64,000 nt of DNA from Chloroherpetonaceae bacterium (lineage in GTDB: Bacteria; Bacteroidota; Chlorobiia; Chlorobiales; Chloroherpetonaceae): assembly GCA_028277445.1 (NCBI GenBank), contig JANQGG010000042.1, positions 1-64,000 of the forward strand. Reading direction: 5' to 3'. This document shows positions 8,556 through 16,425 of the stretch, piece by piece. How positions within the stretch are numbered: position 1 is the stretch's first letter; every line of letters begins with the position of its first letter. The translations under genes were made by a program, and so were the position numbers. The notes under the pieces were generated by a model. It was given only the letters and a program-made list of their open reading frames with translations, ran no database searches and had not been told where the DNA came from.

Positions 8556-9455
8556 TTATAAGTCTTGAAAGACAACGCTTTTAACTGGTAAAACCTTGTC
8601 GTGAGGAATTTTTGTTAATATTTCACAGCCATGTTTTGTTATCATAAAGGTGTGTTCAAAATGTGCGGCTAAGCTGTCATCAGCTGATAAAATTTCATCC
8701 CAACCAAATTCGCTATTTTTAACAAACCGAACTTTGCCCGATGAACCGGCTGTAACCATAGGCTCGATGGCGATGACCATATTTTCAATTAAAACCTGTC
8801 CGGTGCCTTTTCTACCGCTATGGCTGATAAACGGGGGCTCATGAACTTTGTACCCCAAACCATGCCCGCCCAGTTCGGTGACATTTCCAAAACCCCGGCT
8901 GGCTAAATATGACCCTACGGCATGACCGATATCGCCAACCCTAGCCCCGTGTTTTAAAATCGAAATTGCACGTGCCAAAGATTTTTGTGTAACATCTAAA
9001 AGCTCTCGTTTGCGATTATGCTCCAAGGTTTGTTGGAATGCAGTATCGGCAGACTTGGTATCTTTATAATTTTCAATAAAATGCGTTTTGCATGTCCGAT
9101 CCACCCCATCTTCCGTGATGATATACGTAATCGCCATATCTGTAAATAAGCCTTTGTAATCAACGCCTAAATCAAGACTTAATACATCGCCGGCTTTAAG
9201 TATTTTTTCAGGCAAACATAAGCCATGAACCACTTCATTGTTTAAAGAAAAACACACGGCATGAGGAAATCCGGAATAGCCTAAAAAACTGGGTTCGGCA
9301 TCATAACTTCGAATAAATTCCGTACAGAATCGATTGATATCCGGTGCACTGACCCCCGGTTTCAACATGGATTCCAAATGATAATAAGTGGAAGAAAGGA
9401 TATAACCGCTATAACGAATTGATTCTATATCGTTGATGTTTGTAATTATTGACAT
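8556..9455 (-). CDS. map: Type I methionine aminopeptidase with an internal insertion
   Basis: A 299-residue metalloprotease that removes the initiator methionine. All five metal ligands are visible: Asp95 and Asp106 (LDLGVDYKGLFTDMA), His198 (GGHGLGYKVHEPP), Glu231 (IEPM) and Glu267 (FEHTF). His77 in VVHG is also kept. The spacing from the second Asp to the His ligand is about 92 residues, against about 63 in the E. coli enzyme, because of an extra stretch around residues 115-150 (EDGVDRTCKTHFIENYKDTK and beyond). A 3'-side proS gene lies 18 bases upstream in the same direction, so the two are probably cotranscribed. Confidence 0.9.
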   Translation of the reverse strand: MSIITNINDIESIRYSGYILSSTYYHLESMLKPGVSAPDINRFCTEFIRSYDAEPSFLGYSGFPHAVCFSLNNEVVHGLCLPEKILKAGDVLSLDLGVDYKGLFTDMAITYIITEDGVDRTCKTHFIENYKDTKSADTAFQQTLEHNRKRELLDVTQKSLARAISILKHGARVGDIGHAVGSYLASRGFGNVTELGGHGLGYKVHEPPFISHSGRKGTGQVLIENMVIAIEPMVTAGSSGKVRFVKNSEFGWDEILSADDSLAAHFEHTFMITKHGCEILTKIPHDKVLPVKSVVFQDL

Positions 9456-9473
9456 AAACTAAGGGTGAAATAA

Positions 9474-10919
9474 TTAATAAGCCTTTGCAAAAACAACTTT
9501 CATTGGCGAAGGGTTTCCGGTATATACGCATTTTCCATTTTGATTCAATGCATACATCTCAATGTATTTGGGGTCGGTTGGTATAGTGCGAATGGTGGCT
9601 TTTGTTTCTTCTTTTATTTTAGCTTCGGTTTCGCTTGTGCCATCCCAGTGCGCAATAACAAACCCTTCTTCAATGCGTGTTTTAAACTCATCAAAAGTAT
9701 CAACCGTCCAGGTTTTTGAATGCCTCAATGCTTTGGCTTTTTCAAACAACTGATTTTGAATATCTGAGAGAAGCGTTTCAATTTGTGAAGCAAATGAGTC
9801 GTTAAGCTCAACTGTTATTTTTTCGGAGGTGTCGCGCCGTGCAATTACGCATTGATTGTTTTTAAGATCTCTTGGCCCGATTTCAATTCTTACGGGAATG
9901 CCTTGTAATTCATATTCGGCAAATTTCCATCCGGGTGAATTGTTGGTAGAGTCATCCAATATGGTAGAGATGTTTTTAGCTTCCAGTTGCGCTTTCAAAG
10001 CGGATGCTTTTTCCAGCAATGCAGATGTATCGCCTTTTAGAATAGGGACAATAACCACTTGTTTAGAGGCTAATTTCGGGGGTAGAACCAGTCCTTTATC
10101 GTCAGAGTGAGCCATAATCAACGCGCCGATCAAACGGGTTGAAACGCCCCAGCTTGTTGCCCAAACATAATCCAGCTCGCCTTCCTTAGTTTGGAATTTG
10201 CAGTCAAAAGCTTTGGCAAAGTTCTGCCCCAGATGGTGCGATGTGCCGGATTGCAAGGCTTTGCCATCTTGCATCATGGCTTCTATGCAGTAGGTATCGA
10301 TAGCGCCCGCAAAGCGTTCGGTTTCTGTTTTTCGACCAACAATCACAGGCAAGGCCATGTACTCTTCGGCAAATTTCCGATATACTTCAATCATGCGAAG
10401 CACTTCCTCGGTGGCTTCATCTTTGGTGGCATGAGCGGTATGGCCTTCTTGCCACAAAAACTCAGCAGTTCGCAAAAACAAACGCGTTCTCATTTCCCAA
10501 CGAAACACATTGGCCCATTGATTGATCAGCAATGGTAAATCTCTATACGATTGTATCCATTTACGGTACGATGACCATATAATGGTTTCCGACGTGGGTC
10601 TTACAAAAAGCTTTTCTTGAAGTTCCTGACCCCCGCCATGCGTTACCACGGCGCATTCCGGTGCAAATCCTTCAATATGATCGGCTTCTTTTTGGATAAA
10701 ACTTTCCGGTATAAGCAACGGGAAGTAAGCATTGACATGCCCGGTTGCTTTGAACATGCCATCCAAGGCCGCTTGCATTTTTTCCCAAATGGCGTAACCG
10801 TTTGGGCGAATGACCATGCATCCGCGGACATCGGAATGGTCAGCTAATTTTGCTGAACGGACAATATCTAAATACCATTGAGAGTAATTGTTTTCTCGAG
10901 GAGTGATTTTTTCAGCCAC
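9474..10919 (-). CDS. proS: Prolyl-tRNA synthetase, archaeal/eukaryotic type (ProS type 3)
   Basis: A 481-residue class II aminoacyl-tRNA synthetase that charges tRNA-Pro. It begins [20 protein letters not shown] and has motif 2-type [30 protein letters not shown] and the C-terminal FAKAY, all typical of the short ProRS without the bacterial editing insertion. It belongs to the same operon as map, which follows it. The archaeal-type enzyme is common in Bacteroidota/Chlorobiota and some other bacteria. Confidence 0.95.
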   Translation of the reverse strand: MAEKITPRENNYSQWYLDIVRSAKLADHSDVRGCMVIRPNGYAIWEKMQAALDGMFKATGHVNAYFPLLIPESFIQKEADHIEGFAPECAVVTHGGGQELQEKLFVRPTSETIIWSSYRKWIQSYRDLPLLINQWANVFRWEMRTRLFLRTAEFLWQEGHTAHATKDEATEEVLRMIEVYRKFAEEYMALPVIVGRKTETERFAGAIDTYCIEAMMQDGKALQSGTSHHLGQNFAKAFDCKFQTKEGELDYVWATSWGVSTRLIGALIMAHSDDKGLVLPPKLASKQVVIVPILKGDTSALLEKASALKAQLEAKNISTILDDSTNNSPGWKFAEYELQGIPVRIEIGPRDLKNNQCVIARRDTSEKITVELNDSFASQIETLLSDIQNQLFEKAKALRHSKTWTVDTFDEFKTRIEEGFVIAHWDGTSETEAKIKEETKATIRTIPTDPKYIEMYALNQNGKCVYTGNPSPMKVVFAKAY

Positions 10920-11077
10920 AGGTTATAAATGGTTTGTGTTCTATGGTTTTATCAACAGTGATTGATGATAGAAACGCAAAATAAAAGCTTTAAACTTAAA
11001 AGATAACTTCAATAAAAGCAATGATTAAGAATAGAATCCAATCGAAAAATTAATGTCAGAGAGAAATACTCAAAGAG

Positions 11078-11755
11078 TTAATACTTTGACTGTAAGGATT
11101 GGGTTTCACTATAGGATTCGGGGATTTGAAACATCGATGCCGGTACGCGTTGCTTTTTGATGTCTTTCACGGTTGAAATCAATTTTTCTCCGAACACATT
11201 TTTTTGAACAATTTTAATCGGAAAACCTTCAATACCTGCTTTTTCTAGCGCGCTTGCCAAGGAAGGATTAATAAATTTCAATGTGCTTTTTTGAAGTTTT
11301 CGGAAAACATTAAAATCAAGCACATCTTTACTGAACCATAAATCAACGGTTGTTTTTTTTCGGATAGCTTGCACATGTAGGCATTTGTAACTGGAAATGG
11401 TTTCATGGCCTATCGTTTTCACAGTATATGGGTTGAGCTTGCTATTGAACCTGGAAAGCTTTGCTGATTGCGAAAAATTTAAACGAGAGTAAGATTTTGA
11501 ATTATGGTTCAAAAGATAGGCTGTTTGTGTTTTGTTATTCAAAGCAAGAAATGACGATAGCATTGGTGAAGAATTTCCCTGATAGATCAAATTCATATCT
11601 GCACGAATCCCTTTTTTGCCAACATATAATTCTATATCGCCTTTCGTATCGGGCGATTCAACGTTGAGAATGACTTTTCCAACAAAGGGTGTTTTAGCTA
11701 ATATTGGGCTAGAAAGGTTGAAAAAAAGAATGGTTATGATCGTTATTCTGTACAT
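11078..11755 (-). CDS. Secreted DUF4412-like protein
   Basis: A 225-residue protein with an N-terminal signal peptide (MYRITIITILFFNLSSPILA, cleavage after the Ala-rich end). The mature part is rich in beta-strand patterns: VGKVILNVESPDTKGDIELYV, IGHETISSYKCLHVQAI, TTVDLWFSKDV and a C-terminal PASMFQIPESY. This order fits the DUF4412 family, whose members are periplasmic or outer-membrane-associated and of unknown function, with some resemblance to the LolA/LolB fold. It is transcribed away from the gas vesicle cluster. The family assignment is by pattern only. Confidence 0.6.
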   Translation of the reverse strand: MYRITIITILFFNLSSPILAKTPFVGKVILNVESPDTKGDIELYVGKKGIRADMNLIYQGNSSPMLSSFLALNNKTQTAYLLNHNSKSYSRLNFSQSAKLSRFNSKLNPYTVKTIGHETISSYKCLHVQAIRKKTTVDLWFSKDVLDFNVFRKLQKSTLKFINPSLASALEKAGIEGFPIKIVQKNVFGEKLISTVKDIKKQRVPASMFQIPESYSETQSLQSKY

Positions 11756-12165
11756 GGCATTTTTTAAGATATAATTTTACTTATTAGTAAAAAGTAATAG
11801 TACAAACTACCATTATTATAAGAAGTAATTTAATTATTACTAGAGTCAAAAATTTTTATCACTTATCAAAAAATTATCAAGATAATAAGTTTTTAATTAG
11901 GTGGTTTATTTAAATACTCTCATTCAAGTTTACAATTAGTAGCCCAAATCGCCATACCATTGTTTTCATTTTATTCCGATGAGGTATCAACTCAATGCGA
12001 ATAACTTGTTTGATAATCTTTTCTCGAAACACAAGCAAGTAAGCGTTGTTAAGTAAGAGTTTTTAGAGGTTGTAATTATGAGCAACCCGTTTAATCTAAA
12101 AGTTGTCTGGTAACGAATGTTAGTTATCAGATTTTAATCAAACAAAAAAATAAAAGGAGATAAAC
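11756..12165. promoter_or_regulatory. Intergenic control region upstream of gvpA
   Basis: 410 bases between two divergent genes, so it must hold both promoters. It contains a cluster of TTACT/AGTAA half-sites: the inverted repeat TTACT-TATT-AGTAA at 11777-11790, then AGTAAT at 11824-11829 and ATTACT at 11836-11841. A short frame of 11 codons starts at 12078. A hairpin lies at 12107-12130. The gvpA ribosome binding site AAAAGGAG is at about 12152-12159, seven bases before its ATG, and is by far the strongest in the window. I could not place a -10/-35 with confidence. Confidence 0.5.
12078..12113 (+). CDS. Possible 11-residue leader peptide upstream of gvpA
   Basis: ATG to TAA encodes MSNPFNLKVVW, preceded by a GAGGT-like site about eight bases upstream. 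Its stop lies inside a hairpin (CTGGTAAC at 12107-12114 pairing with GTTATCAG at 12123-12130, one wobble pair). It ends 52 bases before gvpA. A translated leader overlapping a hairpin could tune gvpA expression, but such a short frame may equally arise by chance. Confidence 0.25.
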   Translation: MSNPFNLKVVW

Positions 12166-12372
12166 ATGGCAGTTGAAAAGACCGTAGGATCGTCTAGCTT
12201 GGTTGAAGTTATCGACCGCATTTTAGACAAAGGCGTTGTTGTTGATGCCTGGATCAGAGTTTCTTTGGTGGGCATTGAATTGCTTGCTGTAGAAACGCGC
12301 GTTGTTGTCGCTTCAGTTGAAACTTATTTGAAATATGCTGAAGCTATTGGCTTAACTGCACGTGCCGCTTAA
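12166..12372 (+). CDS. gvpA: Gas vesicle major structural protein GvpA
   Basis: The 68-residue hydrophobic shell protein that polymerises into the ribs of the gas vesicle wall. The sequence is near-canonical: [20 protein letters not shown], then [20 protein letters not shown], then [16 protein letters not shown]. An excellent ribosome binding site (AAAAGGAG) precedes the ATG. It is the first gene of the cluster and is separated from the next by two hairpins, which would allow it to be expressed well above the downstream genes. It is the only GvpA proper here; GvpJ and the GvpS/M-like protein are the minor paralogues. Confidence 0.98.
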   Translation: MAVEKTVGSSSLVEVIDRILDKGVVVDAWIRVSLVGIELLAVETRVVVASVETYLKYAEAIGLTARAA

Positions 12373-12388
12373 GCAATAACCTTGAAGG

Positions 12389-12447
12389 GAGAGATTGCGA
12401 TAATATCCTACCTTATTAAAAGCGTATTATCCCAATATCCTCTCTTA
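12389..12447 (+). promoter_or_regulatory. Long imperfect hairpin downstream of gvpA (attenuator or mRNA stabiliser candidate)
   Basis: The left arm GGAGAGATTGCGATAATA (12389-12406) can pair with TATTATCCCAATATCCTCTC (12425-12444) with one small bulge and one mismatch. There is no clean T-run directly after it, so partial termination or 3'-end protection of the gvpA message is more likely than full termination. Confidence 0.5.
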
Positions 12448-12464
12448 TTTAATTTTTAAATAAG
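12444..12464 (+). promoter_or_regulatory. Second hairpin between gvpA and the next gene
   Basis: CTTATTTAA-TTT-TTAAATAAG is a perfect inverted repeat with 9-base arms, but it is entirely A+T apart from the ends. It ends eight bases before the following ATG and could mask that gene's translation start. Confidence 0.45.
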
Positions 12465-12471
12465 TATCGAT

Positions 12472-13137
12472 ATGACTGCTGCAAATTTGGACGAAAAAAT
12501 TAGTGTACTCGTTGAAAATGTCCTTGACTCCTACGATACAAGGCTTCAAAATGTGGAAAATGTTCTAACCACGCCTTGCGAGTTTTTAGAAATGCAAGAT
12601 GTGATCACGGAAGAACGAAAAAAACGAGATGGGATTGCAGCGCAGATAAAAGAGAGTTTGGCCCAAAATGAATCGTTGCGTAAGAAAGATTTTGATGAAA
12701 TGATTCAGCGGATTATGGCGGCGCAGGAGCAACGAGAGCATCAGGTGAGGGCTTTATTGAAATCGTATTTAAGCGCACAAAAACAAATGGCTAACTCGTT
12801 AAGAGAAAGCCTGTTAGAATTTAAAACAGCGCTCCAAGAGAAAAATTTGGAGCGTGTAGATGCCCACAAGACATTTCTTCAGAAATTACTTCAAGATCAG
12901 GATTCCAGACGTCGAAAGGTTGAAACCCGATTAAAGGACTTTCGGGATTCACACCATGCGATGGCTGAAAATTTTAAGCAGTTACTTAATAAAGGAAAAC
13001 AGCTCAGGATAAAAGATTTAAAAGAATTACTGAGCGAGTTTGAAAATGATAGACAACATCGTGCTAAAGGTCATAAACGCCGTAAAGAAGAAGTTGATGT
13101 GTTGCTCAATCGTACGCCTCGGTCCAGTGCAGGGTAA
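12472..13137 (+). CDS. Coiled-coil gas vesicle cluster protein, GvpC-like candidate
   Basis: A 221-residue, highly charged, almost entirely helical protein directly after gvpA, the position occupied by gvpC in several other gas vesicle clusters. No signal peptide or membrane segment is seen. Similar units recur, for example SYLSAQKQMANSLRESLLEF near residue 98 and DFRDSHHAMAENFKQLL near 156, and RESLLEF at 111 against KELLSEF at 184. The repeats are not as regular as the 33-residue units of cyanobacterial GvpC. I infer an outer reinforcing or scaffold role from position and composition only. The C-terminus is basic (RAKGHKRRKEE). Confidence 0.55.
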   Translation: MTAANLDEKISVLVENVLDSYDTRLQNVENVLTTPCEFLEMQDVITEERKKRDGIAAQIKESLAQNESLRKKDFDEMIQRIMAAQEQREHQVRALLKSYLSAQKQMANSLRESLLEFKTALQEKNLERVDAHKTFLQKLLQDQDSRRRKVETRLKDFRDSHHAMAENFKQLLNKGKQLRIKDLKELLSEFENDRQHRAKGHKRRKEEVDVLLNRTPRSSAG

Positions 13138-13216
13138 TTACATATACGCCGGTATGATGCCGGTATTATGATTAAAGTTTAATACTCAACAATTAACAAA
13201 TCTAAAAAAATAAATT

Positions 13217-14194
13217 ATGGGACTTGCAGAAGAAATGACACGGCTTGCCGAAACTATTGTTTCGGAAAAACAACAGAGGGTTTCAGACAATGAAACGCTA
13301 AAAAATGATATTCATGAAAAATTGAATGACTTTTCAGCTCAAAGGGTACAAGTAAGCAAAGCGTTGGAGCAAAATGCTAAAGAGCTTATGGATAGTCTTC
13401 AGGATTACGTTGATAACACATTAGTTTCTGAAAACGAAGAAATGCAACTTCAGATCAAAGAATTTATGCAGAAGCTTGAAACTGAACGTGAGGAAAGAAA
13501 TAAAGTCCAAACAGAAACTTTAAATCAATTCAATAAGAATTTGGAAAGTTCAGTTGCTGAGATGATGAAACTCTTTAGTCAGCAAAGACAAGAGATGAAA
13601 AAACAACAGCAGCAAGAGTTCAACCAATTCATGGTTGACTTGAAATCTTCAGTGGGTGAAAGCCGTAAAGCGGCACAACAAATATTGGGTGACTTTAAAA
13701 AAGAAAACCAAGAGCGAGCCAAAACATTGCAAAAAGAATTGTCAGGATTTGCAAATGATCTGGCTAAATCAAGCAAAACCAAACTTAAAGAGTACGCAAA
13801 AGAACGCAAGCAAGCACAAGATGTTTGGGCAAAAATGCAGAAAAATGGCGTAAGTAAAAAAAAACCAGCATCTAAAAAAAGTGTAGAAGCCAAGGAAAAA
13901 AAGACGATTGAGCCTAAAGAAGAGAAAAACGAGTTTTTTGAAATACCCAGCGCCGAAGCATACCTAAAACCTGAAGAACCGCAACAAAAAAGCCAGAAAG
14001 GATTTACTGATAATCCTAAAAAAGATATTCAAGAACGCGTTTTCGACTATATACAGGCACATCCCGAAGGCGTTAAAGTTAGCGAAATGGAGGGGCCGTT
14101 AAATGAAAATCGCTTAAAATTAGGCGTGGCAGCCCGCAAGTTGCTTGAAGAAAACAGGGTTAAAAAAATAGAGAACATGTATTTACCGTTGTAG
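13217..14194 (+). CDS. Coiled-coil gas vesicle cluster protein with C-terminal helix-turn-helix-like domain, GvpC-like candidate
   Basis: A 325-residue protein. Residues 1-205 are continuous amphipathic helix rich in Gln, Lys and Glu. NQFNKNLESSV at residue 103 and NQFMVDLKSSV at 136 are exactly 33 residues apart, the GvpC repeat length of cyanobacteria. A third, weaker unit (GFANDLAKSS) follows after 40. Residues 205-255 are a Lys/Ala/Glu-rich linker. Residues 264-325 (DIQERVFDYIQAHPEGVKVS and following) resemble a small winged-helix domain of the kind that ends some coiled-coil gas vesicle proteins. The role of shell reinforcement is inferred. The second possibility is a regulatory DNA-binding function through the C-terminal domain. 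Confidence 0.55.
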   Translation: MGLAEEMTRLAETIVSEKQQRVSDNETLKNDIHEKLNDFSAQRVQVSKALEQNAKELMDSLQDYVDNTLVSENEEMQLQIKEFMQKLETEREERNKVQTETLNQFNKNLESSVAEMMKLFSQQRQEMKKQQQQEFNQFMVDLKSSVGESRKAAQQILGDFKKENQERAKTLQKELSGFANDLAKSSKTKLKEYAKERKQAQDVWAKMQKNGVSKKKPASKKSVEAKEKKTIEPKEEKNEFFEIPSAEAYLKPEEPQQKSQKGFTDNPKKDIQERVFDYIQAHPEGVKVSEMEGPLNENRLKLGVAARKLLEENRVKKIENMYLPL

Positions 14195-14219
14195 ATCATC
14201 AGCCTTTTTAGGCGTGATC
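14194..14219 (+). promoter_or_regulatory. Hairpin between the coiled-coil gene and gvpN
   Basis: GATCATCAGCC-TTTTTA-GGCGTGATC folds into a bulged stem of about eight pairs. It lacks a T-tail, so an RNA-processing or stability role is as likely as termination. Confidence 0.35.
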
Positions 14220-14259
14220 GTTACATCAGAAAATTTATGAATCATTATTGGAATGAAAT

Positions 14260-15210
14260 ATGGCAGATGATTTTTCTACCGTGCTTGAGCCCATTGCTCA
14301 ACCGGATTTCGTTGAAACCCCATATATCAAAAAATTAACCGAAAGGGCTTTAACCTATATTAAAGCAGGCTTTCCAATTCACTTCCGTGGTCCATCGGGT
14401 ACGGGCAAAACAACCATTGCGCTTCATTTGGCGCATAAAATTGCCCGACCAGTGGTTTTATTGCATGGCGATGCTGAGTTTACAACATCGGATTTGGTGG
14501 GTGGTGAACATGGGCATCGGTTTCAACGCACCATTGATAATTTTATTCATACGGTTCATAAATACGAAGAAAATATGGTTAAACGGTGGGTTGATAATCG
14601 GCTGACCGTAGCATGCAAGCATGGGTTTACAATGGTTTATGATGAATTTACGCGCTCGCGCCCCGAAGCAAATAATGTGCTGCTTTCAATTCTTCAGGAA
14701 AAGCTATTGGATATGCCTGCCGGTAAAACCGATAATCCTTATTTGAAAGTACACCCGGATTTTGTGGCGATTTTCACCTCTAATCCTGAAGAGTACGCGG
14801 GGGTGAATCGAACTCAGGATGCGTTGCGCGATCGTATGGTGACAATGGATGTGGATCATTTCGATTTGGAAACCGAAGTGGAAATCACCAAAACCAAGTC
14901 TGGTTTGAACCGAAAAGACACCAATAAAGTAGTGAGCATTGTTCGCGGATTGAGAGAGTCGGGAAAAACAGAATTTGAGCCTACGATTAGGGGAAGCATT
15001 ATGATCGCGAAAACGTTAAATGTGATGGGTATAAAGCCCGAAAGCCACAACGAGGCATTTCGTGAAATATGCCGCGATATTCTTGCCAGCGAAACCAGTC
15101 GGGTGGGTTCAAAAACTAATCAACAACGTGTTAAGAAAATTGTCGAGGAGTTGATTGATCTTAACACAGTAGCAACAGTTAATGGAAAAACAAAATCGGA
15201 GGTCGCGTGA
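14260..15210 (+). CDS. gvpN: Gas vesicle protein GvpN (MoxR-like AAA+ ATPase)
   Basis: A 316-residue AAA+ ATPase required in other organisms for gas vesicle enlargement. It has Walker [13 protein letters not shown] near residue 44, the GvpN-specific VLLHGDAEFTTSDLVGGEHG, Walker B-like FTMVYDEFTRSRPEANNVLL and sensor-type FTSNPEEYAGV. Its length is normal. The last bases overlap the GTG of the next gene, implying translational coupling. Confidence 0.97.
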   Translation: MADDFSTVLEPIAQPDFVETPYIKKLTERALTYIKAGFPIHFRGPSGTGKTTIALHLAHKIARPVVLLHGDAEFTTSDLVGGEHGHRFQRTIDNFIHTVHKYEENMVKRWVDNRLTVACKHGFTMVYDEFTRSRPEANNVLLSILQEKLLDMPAGKTDNPYLKVHPDFVAIFTSNPEEYAGVNRTQDALRDRMVTMDVDHFDLETEVEITKTKSGLNRKDTNKVVSIVRGLRESGKTEFEPTIRGSIMIAKTLNVMGIKPESHNEAFREICRDILASETSRVGSKTNQQRVKKIVEELIDLNTVATVNGKTKSEVA

Positions 15211-15557
15211 GTAAAAAAGAAAGCCTGAAAGGATTATCGAAGATTAAAACAGTTGCTGGCATGAAACGCCGCGCTTCAATCAATACACAAAGCCTCACTT
15301 ATTTGGATTTGTATGTGATTGTACAAGAAAAAGAGCGATTGGCTCAAGAAAAAAAACGCTTGGTTTCACGGTTAAGCGATATTGATGAACGCTTAAAGCA
15401 ATTGAACGGTCAGATTGCAGATCTTCAAAAAAATATCGGGCTAGAAAAACAGGCGTCTTTAGCGGAACAAAAAAAAGTAAAAACTAAAACCGACCGTGGA
15501 AAATCTAAGGCGGGTTCCGGCGAAAAAGAATGGAATGTCGTTAACTTGGGGTATTAG
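15207..15557 (+). CDS. Small coiled-coil protein of the gas vesicle cluster, unknown function
   Basis: A 116-residue protein starting with GTG that overlaps the gvpN stop codon by four bases, so it is very probably translated. The N-terminus is basic and conserved-looking (LSKIKTVAGMKRRASINTQS, then LTYLDLYVIVQEKERL). Residues 38-80 form a coiled coil, and the C-terminus is a basic linker ending EKEWNVVNLGY. I do not recognise a named Gvp family. The coupling to gvpN suggests that the two act together. Confidence 0.75.
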   Translation: MSKKESLKGLSKIKTVAGMKRRASINTQSLTYLDLYVIVQEKERLAQEKKRLVSRLSDIDERLKQLNGQIADLQKNIGLEKQASLAEQKKVKTKTDRGKSKAGSGEKEWNVVNLGY

Positions 15558-15581
15558 TATTGCCCATTAAACACAAATCAT

Positions 15582-15872
15582 ATGAGTGAAGCCATACAAT
15601 CCGTTCGAGCATCAACACTGGCCGATATTTTAGAACGAGTTTTAGATAAAGGCGTAGTCATTGCCGGCGATATTAAAATTCAAATTGCTGACATTGATCT
15701 GTTGACCATAAAACTCCGATTGTTGGTTGCTTCCGTTGATAAAGCCAAAGAAATTGGTATAAACTGGTGGGAAGAAGATGCCTACCTTTCAACCAAAGCA
15801 AAGTATAAAGAGCTAAAAGAAGAAAACGAAGCGTTAAAAGCGCGAGTTCAGAATCTGGAACAAAATTCTTAA
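15582..15872 (+). CDS. gvpJ: Gas vesicle minor structural protein GvpJ
   Basis: A 96-residue GvpA paralogue. The core LADILERVLDKGVVIAGDIK, then IQIADIDLLTIKLRLLVASV, then DKAKEIGINWWE is diagnostic of GvpJ. A hydrophilic coiled-coil tail follows (KAKYKELKEENEALKARVQN). In studied organisms GvpJ is a minor, essential shell component, probably at the tips or in nucleation. It lies 24 bases after the preceding gene and 16 bases before gvpH. Confidence 0.95.
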   Translation: MSEAIQSVRASTLADILERVLDKGVVIAGDIKIQIADIDLLTIKLRLLVASVDKAKEIGINWWEEDAYLSTKAKYKELKEENEALKARVQNLEQNS

Positions 15873-15888
15873 GAGGAGTAAGTTGGTT

Positions 15889-16425
15889 ATGACAGAAAAA
15901 AAGGACGATAAAAAAGGGATTGATATAGACTTTGGACTTGGAAAGATAAATCTTGGCGGCATTTTCGATGGCATTGAAAAACTGGTTGATGCAGCGGCAA
16001 AGCTAGAACAATTGGGTGGTGAGTTTAAAAAAGAAGGCGAAGTTGATTTAAGTCATCTTAAACAAGGAATGAAAGGCGTTTTTGGCGTTTCGGTCAAAAC
16101 CGGAATCGGCGGCGAAAATCCGGTCGTTGAATCCTTCGGTAATATTAAAAAAACACCCGAAGGCCCGAAAGTTGAAGAGGAGCGTGAGCCTTTAACCGAT
16201 CTGTTTGATGAAAATGATGAGATTGTGGTGATTATGGAAATGCCAGGCGTTAGCAAAGAGGATATCCAGGTTGATTTGAATGGCGATATCTTTGATGTAT
16301 CGGCAAGCGCCAAAACCCGAAAATATCGAAAAGAGATTCTATTGCCGAACGCCGTAAAATCGGAGGATATGGCCTGGACGTTTAACAATGGCATCTTTGA
16401 AGCAAGGATGAAAAAATGCCCATAG
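15889..16425 (+). CDS. gvpH: GvpH-like gas vesicle protein with Hsp20/alpha-crystallin domain
   Basis: A 178-residue protein. The ATG at 15889 is preferred over an upstream TTG because AAGAGGAG lies about twelve bases before it. Residues 1-85 form a Gly/Lys-rich region (IDIDFGLGKINLGGIFDGIE) seen in GvpH proteins. Residues 95-178 are a small-heat-shock domain: EPLTDLFDENDEIVVIMEMP, GVSKEDIQVDLNGDIFDVSA and a C-terminal [11 protein letters not shown]. GvpH acts as a holdase in haloarchaeal gas vesicle formation. The gene overlaps the next by 10 bases. Confidence 0.88.
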   Translation: MTEKKDDKKGIDIDFGLGKINLGGIFDGIEKLVDAAAKLEQLGGEFKKEGEVDLSHLKQGMKGVFGVSVKTGIGGENPVVESFGNIKKTPEGPKVEEEREPLTDLFDENDEIVVIMEMPGVSKEDIQVDLNGDIFDVSASAKTRKYRKEILLPNAVKSEDMAWTFNNGIFEARMKKCP

